A DNA stretch of 64,000 nucleotides. Origin: DASSTY01 sp035760645. Its GTDB lineage: Bacteria > Gemmatimonadota > Gemmatimonadetes > Gemmatimonadales > GWC2-71-9. Shown one piece after another: positions 1 to 7,765 of the stretch; within the stretch, counting starts at the first letter, position 1; every line of letters starts with the position of its first letter. The notes under the pieces are model-generated. The model did no database searches. It saw only the letters and a program-made list of their open reading frames with translations, and was not told the DNA's origin. The position numbers and the translations under genes were made by a program. The stretch is taken from assembly GCA_035760645.1 (NCBI GenBank), contig DASTSO010000024.1:106314-170313 (forward strand), given 5' to 3'.

Positions 1-486
1 GACCGCGCGGCACTCGGCGACGATGCGCTGCACACTGGCGCAGTCGGCGCCGAACTCGATCCCGCCGGCGTGGGTGTTGGGACAGGAGAGGTTGAGCTCG
101 TAGCCCACGAGCCCGTCGAGATCGTCGAGCCCGGCGACGACCCGGGCGTATTCCTCCGCCCGGAAGCCGACGACGTTGACCAGGATGCGCGCCCGCGTGA
201 GGCGCCGCGCGAGCCACGGCAGCTCGTCGGCGTGCACCCGGGCGAGTCCGGGGTTGGCGAGGCCCACCGAATTGAGCATGCCGCCGGCGAACTCCGCCAC
301 CCGGGGCGGCCGGTTGCCATGGCGCGGCTCGATCGACACGGCCTTCGTGACGAGCCCGCCGAGGCGCTCGAGGTCCATCACCCCCTCGAGCTCGCGCCCG
401 AAGCCGGCGGTGCCGGCGGCGAGGAGGACCGGGTTCTGGAAGCGGTGTCCGAAGACCTCGCGCGCGAGTCCCGCGGTCGGCGCCAC
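1..486 (-). CDS. pyrD: Dihydroorotate dehydrogenase, N-terminal part (cut by window edge)
   Basis: Flavoenzyme of pyrimidine synthesis that oxidises dihydroorotate to orotate. Only the first 162 codons are inside the window. Visible class 1 features are the flavin-site stretch KAVSIEPRHGNRPPR, the substrate loop MLNSVGLANPG and the active-site loop ELNLSCPNTHAGG, whose Cys is the catalytic base in class 1 enzymes. The start is taken as GTG because it shares one base with the TAG stop of the lipoprotein gene upstream (TAGTG), the coupling used all along this run. Class 1B is likely from sequence style, but the diagnostic C-terminus and any pyrK partner lie outside. Confidence 0.9.
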   Translation of the reverse strand, partial: MAPTAGLAREVFGHRFQNPVLLAAGTAGFGRELEGVMDLERLGGLVTKAVSIEPRHGNRPPRVAEFAGGMLNSVGLANPGLARVHADELPWLARRLTRARILVNVVGFRAEEYARVVAGLDDLDGLVGYELNLSCPNTHAGGIEFGADCASVQRIVAECRAV

Positions 487-1976
487 TACTCGACGCCCGG
501 GCGCTTCGTCCCGCCTCGTGAGGGCTGCGGCCGCTCGCGGTCGCGCAGCCGGTCCCGCGGCGGCAGCGAGTCCCGGACCTCGCGCACGCCCGGCCCGGTG
601 CGCGGCGCTTCCCGGCGGGCCGCCGCTTCCCGGGCCGCGTCGGCGGCCGTCGCGGCCCGGGCGACCGCAAAGGCGCGCAGCGAGTCCTCGAGCGCGCGGA
701 ACTCCGGCGACTGCTCTCCGCGGAGGGCGGTCACGTAGGGGCTCGTGCTGTAGCGCCCGTCGACGAGCGGCTGCGTCGCCTGCGCGAAGGCGGTGTCGAG
801 TTGCCGTCCCGCGAGCAGCGCCTTCGGGGCGTAAGGCGACTCGGGCCAGCCGGTCACCACCCGGCGGAAGAGGTCGAGGGCGAGCCGGGGCGCCTGCAGC
901 GAGTCACGCGCGGCCTCGCCCGCGAGGAAGAGCGCGAGATCGGCGCGGGGGGCGTCGGCCTGGGCCGAATCCGCGACGCCGGCGACCCGGCGTGCGGTGG
1001 CCGCGAGCACCTGCGCCGCCGGCCCCGCCCCGTGCTCGTCGTGGGCGATCGAGTCGAGCTCCGCGAGGACCGGGGCGAGGCCCTCGGGCGCGGCGACCTG
1101 CGCGAGCCGCAGCCGCGCGAGCGCGAGCCGCGTCCGGGCGACCTCGTCCTCCCGGCCGCCGAGGGCGGCGGCCTCGGCCAGGCGGGCCTCGGCGGCGGCC
1201 GGGTCCCGTTCGGCCAGCCGCAGCGCGTCGTCGGTCAGCCAGCGCGCCTGGAGCGCCGGCGAGGCGCCCGGCATCGTGCGCAGGCGGTTCACCAGCGCCG
1301 TGGCCGCCCGGGGATCGCGCCGCCCGAGCACCGCGAGCATCGTGTTCCAGGCGGCGGTCGTGTCCCCGCGGGCGATGAGCGAGTCGGCCACCACTTCGGC
1401 CGCGGGCCGCCGGTTCAGCCCGGCGAGCGCGATCATGCGCACCCCCGAGGCGCGCCAGTCGTCGAGCGAGTCCACGGCGGCGAGCGCGCCGGCCCAGTCC
1501 TCGCGAAGAAGCCGGGCCCGCCCCACCTGATAGTGGGCCTCGCGCCGCCGCTCGGGATCCGCGCTGTGCAGCAGCATGGCGAAGGTCTCGCCGGCGGCGA
1601 CGGTGTCGCCGGCCTGCAGGCGGCAGTGCGCGAGGAAGAACGTGGCCTGTTCCAGCTGGTGAGGCTCGGTGAGACGCATGCGCGCCTCGGTGAGCGGCTT
1701 CACCGCGTCGCGGCACTGCCCGAGCTGCATGAGCGCGCGGCCGCGCAGCAGGAGCGCGTCGTCCACCCACTTGCTGGTCGGCTGCCGGACGATGACCGAC
1801 TCCGCCTTCACCGCCGCCTGGCCCCAGTAGCTCTGCGCGTCGAAGGTCCGGCCCTCGCGCTGGGCCTTCTCGGCCGCCCGGGCGAGGCGGTTGGCGTTGT
1901 ACATCCCGTTGTAGTAGCTGCACCCGGCCAGCGCGGCGAGCGCCACGAGGCCGAGGCGGCGAAGACGCGGGCGCAT
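486..1976 (-). CDS. TPR-repeat outer-membrane lipoprotein, BamD-like architecture
   Basis: Protein of 496 residues with a short lipoprotein signal (arginine-rich n-region, then LVALAALAGC lipobox, Cys at about residue 17). The rest is helical, Ala/Leu/Arg-rich and organised as tetratricopeptide-like units, for example the stretch around residues 35-80 with WVDDALLLRGRALMQLG and later segments with AHYQVGRARLL and YAPKALLAGRQLD. The tail is Arg/Pro-rich and low in complexity. TPR lipoproteins of this style serve as scaffolds in envelope assembly, but the exact role here is not known. The ATG overlaps the amidase stop (TGATG), so it is co-translated with the amidase and pyrD. BamD itself is about half this length, so orthology is not claimed. 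Confidence 0.75.
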   Translation of the reverse strand: MRPRLRRLGLVALAALAGCSYYNGMYNANRLARAAEKAQREGRTFDAQSYWGQAAVKAESVIVRQPTSKWVDDALLLRGRALMQLGQCRDAVKPLTEARMRLTEPHQLEQATFFLAHCRLQAGDTVAAGETFAMLLHSADPERRREAHYQVGRARLLREDWAGALAAVDSLDDWRASGVRMIALAGLNRRPAAEVVADSLIARGDTTAAWNTMLAVLGRRDPRAATALVNRLRTMPGASPALQARWLTDDALRLAERDPAAAEARLAEAAALGGREDEVARTRLALARLRLAQVAAPEGLAPVLAELDSIAHDEHGAGPAAQVLAATARRVAGVADSAQADAPRADLALFLAGEAARDSLQAPRLALDLFRRVVTGWPESPYAPKALLAGRQLDTAFAQATQPLVDGRYSTSPYVTALRGEQSPEFRALEDSLRAFAVARAATAADAAREAAARREAPRTGPGVREVRDSLPPRDRLRDRERPQPSRGGTKRPGVE

Positions 1977-3322
1977 CAGCGGCCCTCCTTCGGTTTCGGC
2001 GTGGCCGCCGACGCCGGGACGGTCCCCGCGCTGTCGGCGGCCACGCCGGTGCGCCGCTCGTAATCGCCGAGATAGGCCACGATCGCGTCGGCGAGCGCGG
2101 CGGCGAGGCGGCGCTGGCTCGCGGGCTCGCTCATCACGCGCGCGTCCTGCGGATTGGTGCTGTAGCCGAGCTCGACGAGGACGGCCGGGCGGCGCGCGGT
2201 GGTGAGCACCATGAACCCCGCCTGCTTCACGCCCTTGTCGGGGCCGTTGTGCACCTTCCCCAGGTGCCCCTGGACGAGCTCGGCCACCTGCGCGCTCTCG
2301 CGCAGGTGCTCGTTGAGCTGCAGGTCCTTGAGGATGAAGTCGAGCCCGCCGGTAGCGGCCGGCAGCTCCTTCGTCGCCTCGAAGCGCACGGCCTCGTTCT
2401 CCATCCGGGCCACGCGGGCCGCGTCCTCGGTCTTCGCCTCGGCGAGGAAGTAGGTCTCGAAGCCGCGCACCGCGGTGTAGCCCGGCCGCTTCGGGAGCGA
2501 GTTGACGTGGATGCTCACGAAGAGGTCGCAGCGCGCCGTGCAGTAGCCGCCGCGGTCGCCGAGGGCGATGAGGGTGTCGGTCGTGCGGGTCATGCGCACC
2601 GCGACGCCGCGCGCGCGCAGCGCGTCGCGCAGCAGCAGGCTCACCTGCAGCGTGACGTCCTTCTCCCGGACGCCGCGTGGAAAGAACTCGCCCGGATTGC
2701 CCGGGTCCACGCCGCCGTGCCCGGGATCGATCGTCACGAGATGGCCCGGCCGCAGCTTGCCCGTCGGCGCCGCGGTCGGCCGGGCGATGCCGGCCCGCGC
2801 CGCCGCGGGCTCGGGGCCGTCCCCGTCGCCCGCGGCCGTCCCGGTCTCGAGCGGCATGGGCTTCCACCCGGCCGTCACCGCCACGGCGCGGCTGGTGCGG
2901 TCGCTCAGCCGGCCGGTGAGGGGATCGTACTCGAGCCGTTCGGCCGCCCGCGGCAGCACCTCGGCGACGAACTGATAGGGGACGAATACCGAGTCGCGCA
3001 TCACGCTCGCGGTGGCGGAGAGCGGATAGAGCTGGCCGTCCAGGGCGAAGATGGGGCCGTCGAGGAGGAAGCGGAACGAGCGGCTCGCGACGCTGAGCTC
3101 GGCCCAGCCGTCGGTCAGCGTCAGGGAGCCGGCGAGCGCGGCAGCGAGCGGCGCGGCGGCGAGCACGGGCGCCCCGGTGCGGTCGAGACGCACGGGCACG
3201 CGCGCCTCGCCACGCGCGGTGGCCACGAGGACCGCGGGTGGGATGGGCGCCGCCGCGGCCACGGCCGGAGCGCCGGCCAGCGCGAGCAGCACGGCCGCGG
3301 CGAGGCGCGCGCGGCGGCTCAC
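1976..3322 (-). CDS. N-acetylmuramoyl-L-alanine amidase, zinc amidase_3 family
   Basis: Secreted peptidoglycan hydrolase (448 aa) that cuts the MurNAc-L-Ala bond. An Ala-rich signal peptide covers residues 1-25. Residues about 45-135 look like a copper-amine-oxidase-N-type domain, often joined to such amidases. The catalytic amidase_3 domain begins near residue 195 with VTIDPGHGGVDPGNPG (zinc His about 202), has a second zinc site in FVSIHVNS (His about 272) and ends with VLVELGYSTNPQD carrying the catalytic Glu. GTG is chosen because it overlaps the smpB stop as GTGA. Its role is probably cell separation or wall turnover; whether it needs an EnvC/NlpD-type activator cannot be seen. Confidence 0.9.
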   Translation of the reverse strand: MSRRARLAAAVLLALAGAPAVAAAAPIPPAVLVATARGEARVPVRLDRTGAPVLAAAPLAAALAGSLTLTDGWAELSVASRSFRFLLDGPIFALDGQLYPLSATASVMRDSVFVPYQFVAEVLPRAAERLEYDPLTGRLSDRTSRAVAVTAGWKPMPLETGTAAGDGDGPEPAAARAGIARPTAAPTGKLRPGHLVTIDPGHGGVDPGNPGEFFPRGVREKDVTLQVSLLLRDALRARGVAVRMTRTTDTLIALGDRGGYCTARCDLFVSIHVNSLPKRPGYTAVRGFETYFLAEAKTEDAARVARMENEAVRFEATKELPAATGGLDFILKDLQLNEHLRESAQVAELVQGHLGKVHNGPDKGVKQAGFMVLTTARRPAVLVELGYSTNPQDARVMSEPASQRRLAAALADAIVAYLGDYERRTGVAADSAGTVPASAATPKPKEGR

Positions 3323-3807
3323 TGGCGCCCCTTGTGCGAGGTCGCCCGCGCCACCTCGCGCTCGGCGATCCGCTTCTTGAGGTCCTCGCGCTTGTCGTGC
3401 TGCTTCTTGCCGCGGCCGAGCGCGAGCGCGACCTTGGCGCGGCCGCGCCGGAAGTAGATCTCGAGCGGCACGAGCGTGAGTCCCTGGCGCTCGACGGCGC
3501 CCACGAGGCGCTCGATCTCGCGCCGGTGCAGCAGCAGCTTGCGCGAGCGCACCGGGGCGTGGTTGTACCGGTTCCCCTGCTCGTAGGGCGTGACGTTCAT
3601 GCCCTCGAGGAAGACCTCGCCGTTCTTCAGCCGAGCGTAGGCCTCCTTGATCGAGGCCTTTCCGTTCCGGAGCGACTTGACCTCGGTGCCGGTCAGCACG
3701 ATGCCCGTCTCCCACGTGTCGAGCACGTGGTAGTCGTGGGTCGCGCGCGGGTTGCGCGCGACGGAAATCTTCCGCTCGTCGGCGGGGGGCGTAGAGGTCG
3801 GCTTCAT
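3319..3807 (-). CDS. smpB: SsrA-binding protein SmpB
   Basis: tmRNA partner that carries SsrA RNA to stalled ribosomes. The 162-residue product has the family core: NPRATHDYHVLDTWETGIVL, GTEVKSLRNGKASIKEAY, then NVTPYEQGNRYNHAP and the basic tail LGRGKKQHDKREDLKKR needed for mimicry of the decoding stem. The ATG followed by KPTSTPP gives a normal-length protein with a short extra N-terminus. First gene of the run smpB-amidase-lipoprotein-pyrD, all with overlapping stops and starts. A tRNA-Leu lies upstream on the other strand, so the promoter must sit in the roughly 110 bases between. Confidence 0.96.
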   Translation of the reverse strand: MKPTSTPPADERKISVARNPRATHDYHVLDTWETGIVLTGTEVKSLRNGKASIKEAYARLKNGEVFLEGMNVTPYEQGNRYNHAPVRSRKLLLHRREIERLVGAVERQGLTLVPLEIYFRRGRAKVALALGRGKKQHDKREDLKKRIAEREVARATSHKGRQ

Positions 3808-3915
3808 GGTGTCGCGTGTCGCAGCAAAGGATAGGCCACGGAGCGGCCGAGGGCAACGGGCCCGCGCCCGCGCGCCTTGACCATCCACGGTGGACCGGCT
3901 ACTTTACCGCGCTTC

Positions 3916-3999
3916 GCCGAAGTGGTGGAATTGGTAGACGCGCTGCGTTCAGGGCGCAGTGGGCGCAAGCCCGTGTGGGTTCGAGTCCCACCTTCGGCA
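3916..3999 (+). tRNA. tRNA-Leu (anticodon CAG)
   Basis: Class II tRNA of 84 bases. Acceptor arms gccgaag and cttcggc pair fully, the discriminator is A at 3999, and the T arm reads GTGGGTTCGAGTCCCAC. The anticodon stem CTGCG/CGCAG encloses loop TTCAGGG with CAG at 3950-3952. The long variable arm between anticodon stem and T arm (TGGGCGCAAGCCCG) is as expected for leucine. The CCA end is not encoded. Confidence 0.95.
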
Positions 4000-4035
4000 C
4001 TGCCGGCAGTCGCCGGCGCGTTCCAGCAGGCTCCA

Positions 4036-4070
4036 ATCGAAAACCCCGGTCCTGGACCGGGGTTTTCGAT
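4036..4070 (+). terminator. Strong palindromic terminator after tRNA-Leu
   Basis: A 35-base inverted repeat with a perfect 17-bp stem around one central T. The left arm begins atcgaaaaccccgg and the right arm ends ccggggttttcgat. It lies 36 bases beyond the tRNA-Leu 3' end. The A/T tracts are inside the stem, so it may act in both directions and also protect the moeB-side transcript end on the other strand. Confidence 0.8.
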
Positions 4071-4205
4071 TTATGGGGGGACTACCGCCGCCCAGGAGCT
4101 CCTCACGAACCATCCCTTCGACGCGAACTGCTTGGCCGCGCGTCTCCGAGATGCCTGAACGACGGTAGCCCGATCCTTCCGGTCTGTGTCGGCCAAACCT
4201 CCCTG

Positions 4206-5372
4206 CTAGTAGCGCCGCACCGTGGGGTCTACCTCGACGGCCCAGGCGTCGATTCCCCCGGCGAGACTTCGTACCCGCTCGAATCCGGCCTCCCGCAGCA
4301 GCCGCACCGCCCGCAGCGAGCGGGCGCCGTGGTGGCAGTGGGCGACGATCTCCACCCCGCGCTCGAGCTCGTCCAGACGGCCCGGCAGCTCGCCGAGCGG
4401 GATGAGCCGCGCCCCGGGGATCCGGGCGATCTCCCACTCGTGCGGCTCCCGCACGTCCAGCACCACGGGGCGGGGCCCCTCGCCCCGCAGCGCCGCGCGC
4501 AGCTCGGCGACCGAGATCTCGTCGCCCGCCGGCGCGGCCGGCTCGTGCATGCCGCAGAAGGCCTCGTAATCGATCAACGCCCGGATCGTCGGTGCCTCCC
4601 CGCAGACGGGACAGGCCGGATCCTTCTGCAGCGCGAGCTCCCGGAAGCTCATCCTCAGCGCGTCGAAGAGGAGGAGCCGCCCCACCAGCGTGTCGCCGCG
4701 GCCGAGGACCCACTTGATCGCCTCGAGCGCCTGCAGCGCGCCGATGATACCGGGAAGGACGCCGAGGACGCCCCCCTCTGCACAACTCGGCACCAGCTCC
4801 CGGGGCGGCGGATCGGCGAAGAGGCAGCGGTAGCACGGGCCCCGGCGCGCGTCGAAAAGCGAGACCTGGCCCTCGAAGCGGAAGATGCTGCCGTAGACGT
4901 AAGGCAGCCCCAGCAGGACGCAGGCGTCATTGACGAGATAACGGGTCGGGAAGTTGTCGCTGCCATCGAGGACGAGGTCGTAGCCGCGAAGGACGTCGAG
5001 GGCGTTCGTGCTGTCGAGCCGGAGCGGGTGCATCGCGACGCGGACGCCGGGATTGAGGTCGCGCAGCCGCGCCGCCGCGGCCTCGAGCTTGGGCCGGCCC
5101 ACGTCGCCGGTCCCGTAGAGGACCTGGCGCTGCAGGTTCGTCGTGTCCACCCGGTCGAAGTCCACCAGCCCGAGCGTGCCCACCCCGGCCGCGGCGAGGT
5201 AGAGCGCGGCGGGCGAGCCCAGGCCGCCGGCCCCGACCAGGAGGATGCGGGCGGCCTTGAGCCGCCGCTGGCCCTCGATCCCGACGTCGGGGAGCGAGAG
5301 GTGGCGGGCGTAGCGGTGGAGGTCGTCCGGCGTGAGGTCGGCCGGGCTCGACTCGAGCAGGGTCATCGGCAT
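4206..5372 (-). CDS. moeB: ThiF/MoeB-type adenylyltransferase with C-terminal rhodanese domain
   Basis: E1-like enzyme (388 aa) that adenylates the C-terminal glycine of a ubiquitin-like sulfur carrier (MoaD, ThiS or similar) and passes sulfur to it. Residues about 15-270 form the ThiF domain: GAGGLGSP at 47-54, DFDRVDTTNLQRQVL for ATP/Mg, and zinc pairs CYRC and CPVC. The rhodanese domain occupies about 285-385 with active-site loop HCHHGARS, so a sulfur-carrying Cys is kept. This MoeZ-like fusion usually serves molybdopterin, thiamine or cysteine synthesis; the carrier protein is not in this window. ATG-CCG-ATG offers two close starts and the first is used. The neighbour upstream is an Fe-S type Rrf2 regulator. 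Confidence 0.9.
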   Translation of the reverse strand: MPMTLLESSPADLTPDDLHRYARHLSLPDVGIEGQRRLKAARILLVGAGGLGSPAALYLAAAGVGTLGLVDFDRVDTTNLQRQVLYGTGDVGRPKLEAAAARLRDLNPGVRVAMHPLRLDSTNALDVLRGYDLVLDGSDNFPTRYLVNDACVLLGLPYVYGSIFRFEGQVSLFDARRGPCYRCLFADPPPRELVPSCAEGGVLGVLPGIIGALQALEAIKWVLGRGDTLVGRLLLFDALRMSFRELALQKDPACPVCGEAPTIRALIDYEAFCGMHEPAAPAGDEISVAELRAALRGEGPRPVVLDVREPHEWEIARIPGARLIPLGELPGRLDELERGVEIVAHCHHGARSLRAVRLLREAGFERVRSLAGGIDAWAVEVDPTVRRY

Positions 5373-5396
5373 GGTCCGGCAAGGCCCGAAAGGGCA

Positions 5397-5418
5397 GACC
5401 CGGCCGCGGGGCCGGGTC
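5397..5418 (-). terminator. GC hairpin between the Rrf2 and moeB genes
   Basis: Perfect 9-bp stem GACCCGGCC/GGCCGGGTC with a GCGG-type loop, 34 bases beyond the Rrf2 stop codon. No U-tract follows, so it may only attenuate read-through into moeB. Confidence 0.35.
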
Positions 5419-5451
5419 CGGGGTCCGACCGCGCTGCCTCCGCGACGGGCG

Positions 5452-5910
5452 TCAGCTGCCCACGGAGATGGTGACGAGCTCCTGCACCTCGGGCTCCTGC
5501 CGCAGCAGGTCGGCCAGGCTGATGCCGGCGAGGAGGTCGTCCACGCGCTGCTGCAGCGCACGCCAGACGGGGCGAATGCTGCACGACGAGCCGGGGCTGC
5601 AGCGCTCCGGGTTCACCGGGTGCTTGGCGCAGTTCATCTCGAACGTCTGGTGCTCGCTCGCGGTCATGACGTCGCGCACGCTGATCTCGGCGGGCGGTCG
5701 CGCGAGGAAGTAGCCGCCCCGGGCCCCGCGCACGCTCTCGACGAGGCCGGCACGCCTGAGGCGGAGCAGGATCTGCTCGACGTAGTCGGCCGGCAGCCGC
5801 TCGGCCTCGGCCAGCTCGCGGGCGGCCACGGCCGCGCGCCCCTCCAGCCCGCGCCGGGCGAGGTGGATCGAGATGATCAGACTGTACTCCGTCCAGGTAG
5901 TGACGCGCAT
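5452..5910 (-). CDS. Rrf2-family transcriptional regulator, probable Fe-S sensor
   Basis: Small winged-helix repressor (152 aa). The recognition region is RLPADYVEQILLRLRRAGLV followed by the wing SVRGARGGYFLARP, the Rrf2 signature. Three cysteines at 94, 104 and 110 (C-x9-C-x5-C) match the place where IscR and NsrR bind an iron-sulfur cluster, so it probably senses Fe-S status, nitric oxide or oxidative stress. That sensing role is inferred. It sits between a nucleotidyltransferase and the sulfurtransferase MoeB on the same strand and could control the latter. No isc or suf genes are in view, although an A-type Fe-S carrier gene lies 25 kb away. Confidence 0.88.
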   Translation of the reverse strand: MRVTTWTEYSLIISIHLARRGLEGRAAVAARELAEAERLPADYVEQILLRLRRAGLVESVRGARGGYFLARPPAEISVRDVMTASEHQTFEMNCAKHPVNPERCSPGSSCSIRPVWRALQQRVDDLLAGISLADLLRQEPEVQELVTISVGS

Positions 5911-5979
5911 GGGGGGAAGTTACAACCCTGCGCGGGAGAGTCCAGTCAGGCCGAAGCCGGCGCCGCCCTAGCGCCCGGC

Positions 5980-6780
5980 TCAGCTCTTGTCCGCGGCGGT
6001 CCACCGGGCGACCTCCTGCGCGGTCATGTTGCCGTAGGGCCGGATGCGGCCGTCGCGGAACTCGCCCCCGAGGACGTCGCCGAGGTACTGGGACCAGGAG
6101 AGGAGCGTGCCGTTGCAGACCGGATCGGCGGCGTCGCCCGCGGCGATCTCGGCGGCGACCCGCCGGGCCAGCTCCTCCATCACCCAGGTGGGCACCCGGC
6201 TCCGCTGGGACGGGTAGATGAAGCCGAAGAGCACCAGGTGGGCGAAGAGCACGCGCCAGTGCTTCCCGAAGCGGTCGATGAGGCGCCGCCAGTCGAGGCT
6301 TCCGCCGTGGCTCTGGATGATGTGGGCGACATCGGCGCCGTCGAAGCGCTCGCGCTCCATCACGAAGGCCTTCGACCAGAGCGTCTCCTCGACCGGCGCG
6401 ATCTTGACCTGGAGGCCCAGGAGATCGGCCGGGCGCGCGTGCTCGAACCAGCCGTCGTCGACGGCGGCGATGCCGTTGCCCGAGCTGAAGATCACGTCGA
6501 TGAAGCCGGCCGGCGAGTGGATCTTCGCCAGCCAGTGGGAGAAGACGAGGTCGGCCTCGAAGCCGGCCCGCCGGCAGACCTCGAGCACCCGCATGATGTC
6601 GGCGGGCCGGACGAAGATGTCGAGGTCCTTGGTGGACTTGTCGATCCCCGTCTGGTGCACGAAGGCGAAGGCGCCGCCGATGAGGAACGGGATGCCCGAG
6701 CGCGCCAGGAGATCGAGCGCCTCGCGGTAGAACGAGTGGGACGGAGTCTCGACGCTCGACTGCGTGGGCGCCATCGACAT
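5980..6780 (-). CDS. Nucleotidyltransferase-like protein
   Basis: Protein of 266 residues. Near the N-terminus it has FLIGGAFAFVHQTG followed by TKDLDIFV: the GG...DLD arrangement of the polymerase-beta-like nucleotidyltransferase superfamily, with both metal-binding Asp residues on the DLD strand. A third acidic residue may be the D of FIDVIF. The C-terminal 150 residues are helical and unassigned. Such proteins include stand-alone nucleotidyltransferases and the toxin side of some AbiE/MNT systems, but no partner antitoxin or HEPN gene is next to it. AGGAG six bases before the first ATG fixes the start. It is divergent from a metallophosphoesterase gene, which may be functionally linked. 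Confidence 0.7.
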   Translation of the reverse strand: MSMAPTQSSVETPSHSFYREALDLLARSGIPFLIGGAFAFVHQTGIDKSTKDLDIFVRPADIMRVLEVCRRAGFEADLVFSHWLAKIHSPAGFIDVIFSSGNGIAAVDDGWFEHARPADLLGLQVKIAPVEETLWSKAFVMERERFDGADVAHIIQSHGGSLDWRRLIDRFGKHWRVLFAHLVLFGFIYPSQRSRVPTWVMEELARRVAAEIAAGDAADPVCNGTLLSWSQYLGDVLGGEFRDGRIRPYGNMTAQEVARWTAADKS

Positions 6781-6947
6781 GGGCGGCTCCTGAAGTGGCT
6801 GTTCAGGATACCGCTCGCCGGCCGCATCGGGTGTGGCCCCCGTCACGGCTCCCCTTCCCCGTGCGGCCCTTGTTTGGCTCGACCCCCCGCCGCGGCCCCG
6901 CGTCGCGGCCGGCACGAGTCCCGGTCCCCGAACGTCGGAGCAGCGGC

Positions 6948-7748
6948 ATGGCCCAGCACGAGACGGTCCGCATCGCGGCGGTGAGCGATCTCCACTACGG
7001 ACGCACCGGCATGGCGCCGCTGCTCCCCTTCCTCGCGCACGTCGTCGAGCAGGCCGACATCCTCGCCCTCTGCGGCGACCTCACCGATCACGGGCTGCCC
7101 GAGGAGGCGCGCGGGCTCGCCCGCGAGCTCAGCGGCTTCAAGATCCCGATGGTCGGCGTGCTGGGGAACCACGACTACGAGTCGGACCAGGTGGACGACC
7201 TGAAGACGATCTTCGCCGACCACCGCATCCGCATCCTCGACGGCGACGCGATCGAGATCCGCGGGATCGGCTTCGGGGGCGTGAAGGGCTTCTGCGGCGG
7301 CTTCGGCCGACGGGCGCTCGCCCCGTGGGGCGAGCCGGCGATCAAGGCGTTCGTCCAGGAGGCTCTCGGCGAGGCGCTCAAGCTCGAGACCGCGCTCAGC
7401 AAGCTGCGCAGCGAGCGGAAGGTGGCGCTGCTGCACTACGCCCCGATCCAGGCCACGATCGAGGGCGAGCCGCCCGAGATCTGGCCCTTCCTGGGCTCGA
7501 CCCGCCTGGAGGACCCGATCAACCGGCACACGGTGGACGTGGTCTTTCACGGACATGCCCACCATGGCTGCCCCGAAGGGGCGACCCTGGCGGGCATCCC
7601 GGTCTACAACGTCTCGATCACCCTCCTGCAGCACCACTTCCCCGACCGCCCGCCCTTCCGCGTGACCGAGCTGGCGATCGACGTCGCGGCGAAGGAGGCA
7701 CGGGCGGCGGATCCGCTGGCGCAGATCGCGAGCGCCCGCCCCGCGTGA
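6948..7748 (+). CDS. Calcineurin-like metallophosphoesterase
   Basis: Cytoplasmic phosphoesterase of 266 residues. All five metal-binding blocks are visible: SDLHYG near residue 14, CGDLTDHG, GNHDYES, a late His in LLHYAPI and the final FHGHAHHG. Between blocks three and four lies an insert rich in Gly (GIGFGGVKGFCGGFG). The substrate is unknown; family members act on nucleotides, nucleic acids or phosphoproteins. ATG has GGAG nine bases upstream. It faces away from the nucleotidyltransferase across 167 bases, so the two may be controlled together. A GC-rich hairpin shared with the convergent aspartase gene follows directly. Confidence 0.88.
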   Translation: MAQHETVRIAAVSDLHYGRTGMAPLLPFLAHVVEQADILALCGDLTDHGLPEEARGLARELSGFKIPMVGVLGNHDYESDQVDDLKTIFADHRIRILDGDAIEIRGIGFGGVKGFCGGFGRRALAPWGEPAIKAFVQEALGEALKLETALSKLRSERKVALLHYAPIQATIEGEPPEIWPFLGSTRLEDPINRHTVDVVFHGHAHHGCPEGATLAGIPVYNVSITLLQHHFPDRPPFRVTELAIDVAAKEARAADPLAQIASARPA

Positions 7749-7765
7749 GCCCGCCCCGCGCGGGC
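7749..7765. terminator. Short hairpin between convergent genes
   Basis: GCCCGC/GCGGGC stem with a five-base loop fills the whole gap between the metallophosphoesterase stop and the aspartase stop. It overlaps the first base of the latter stop. No T-run is present; a bidirectional stop signal is likely but not certain. Confidence 0.5.

Noticed and set aside
3916..4205. Possible integration site at the 3' end of tRNA-Leu
   Set aside because: No integrase, no repeated tRNA end and no foreign genes are found next to it; the palindrome is simply a terminator.
3816..5474. 552-codon + frame crossing tRNA-Leu and the moeB region
   Set aside because: Includes the tRNA gene and reads antisense to the well-supported MoeB-rhodanese protein.
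5980..7748. Nucleotidyltransferase plus metallophosphoesterase as a toxin-antitoxin or defence pair
   Set aside because: Genes are divergent, no HEPN or antitoxin gene is next to them and both have housekeeping-like neighbours; evidence is too thin.
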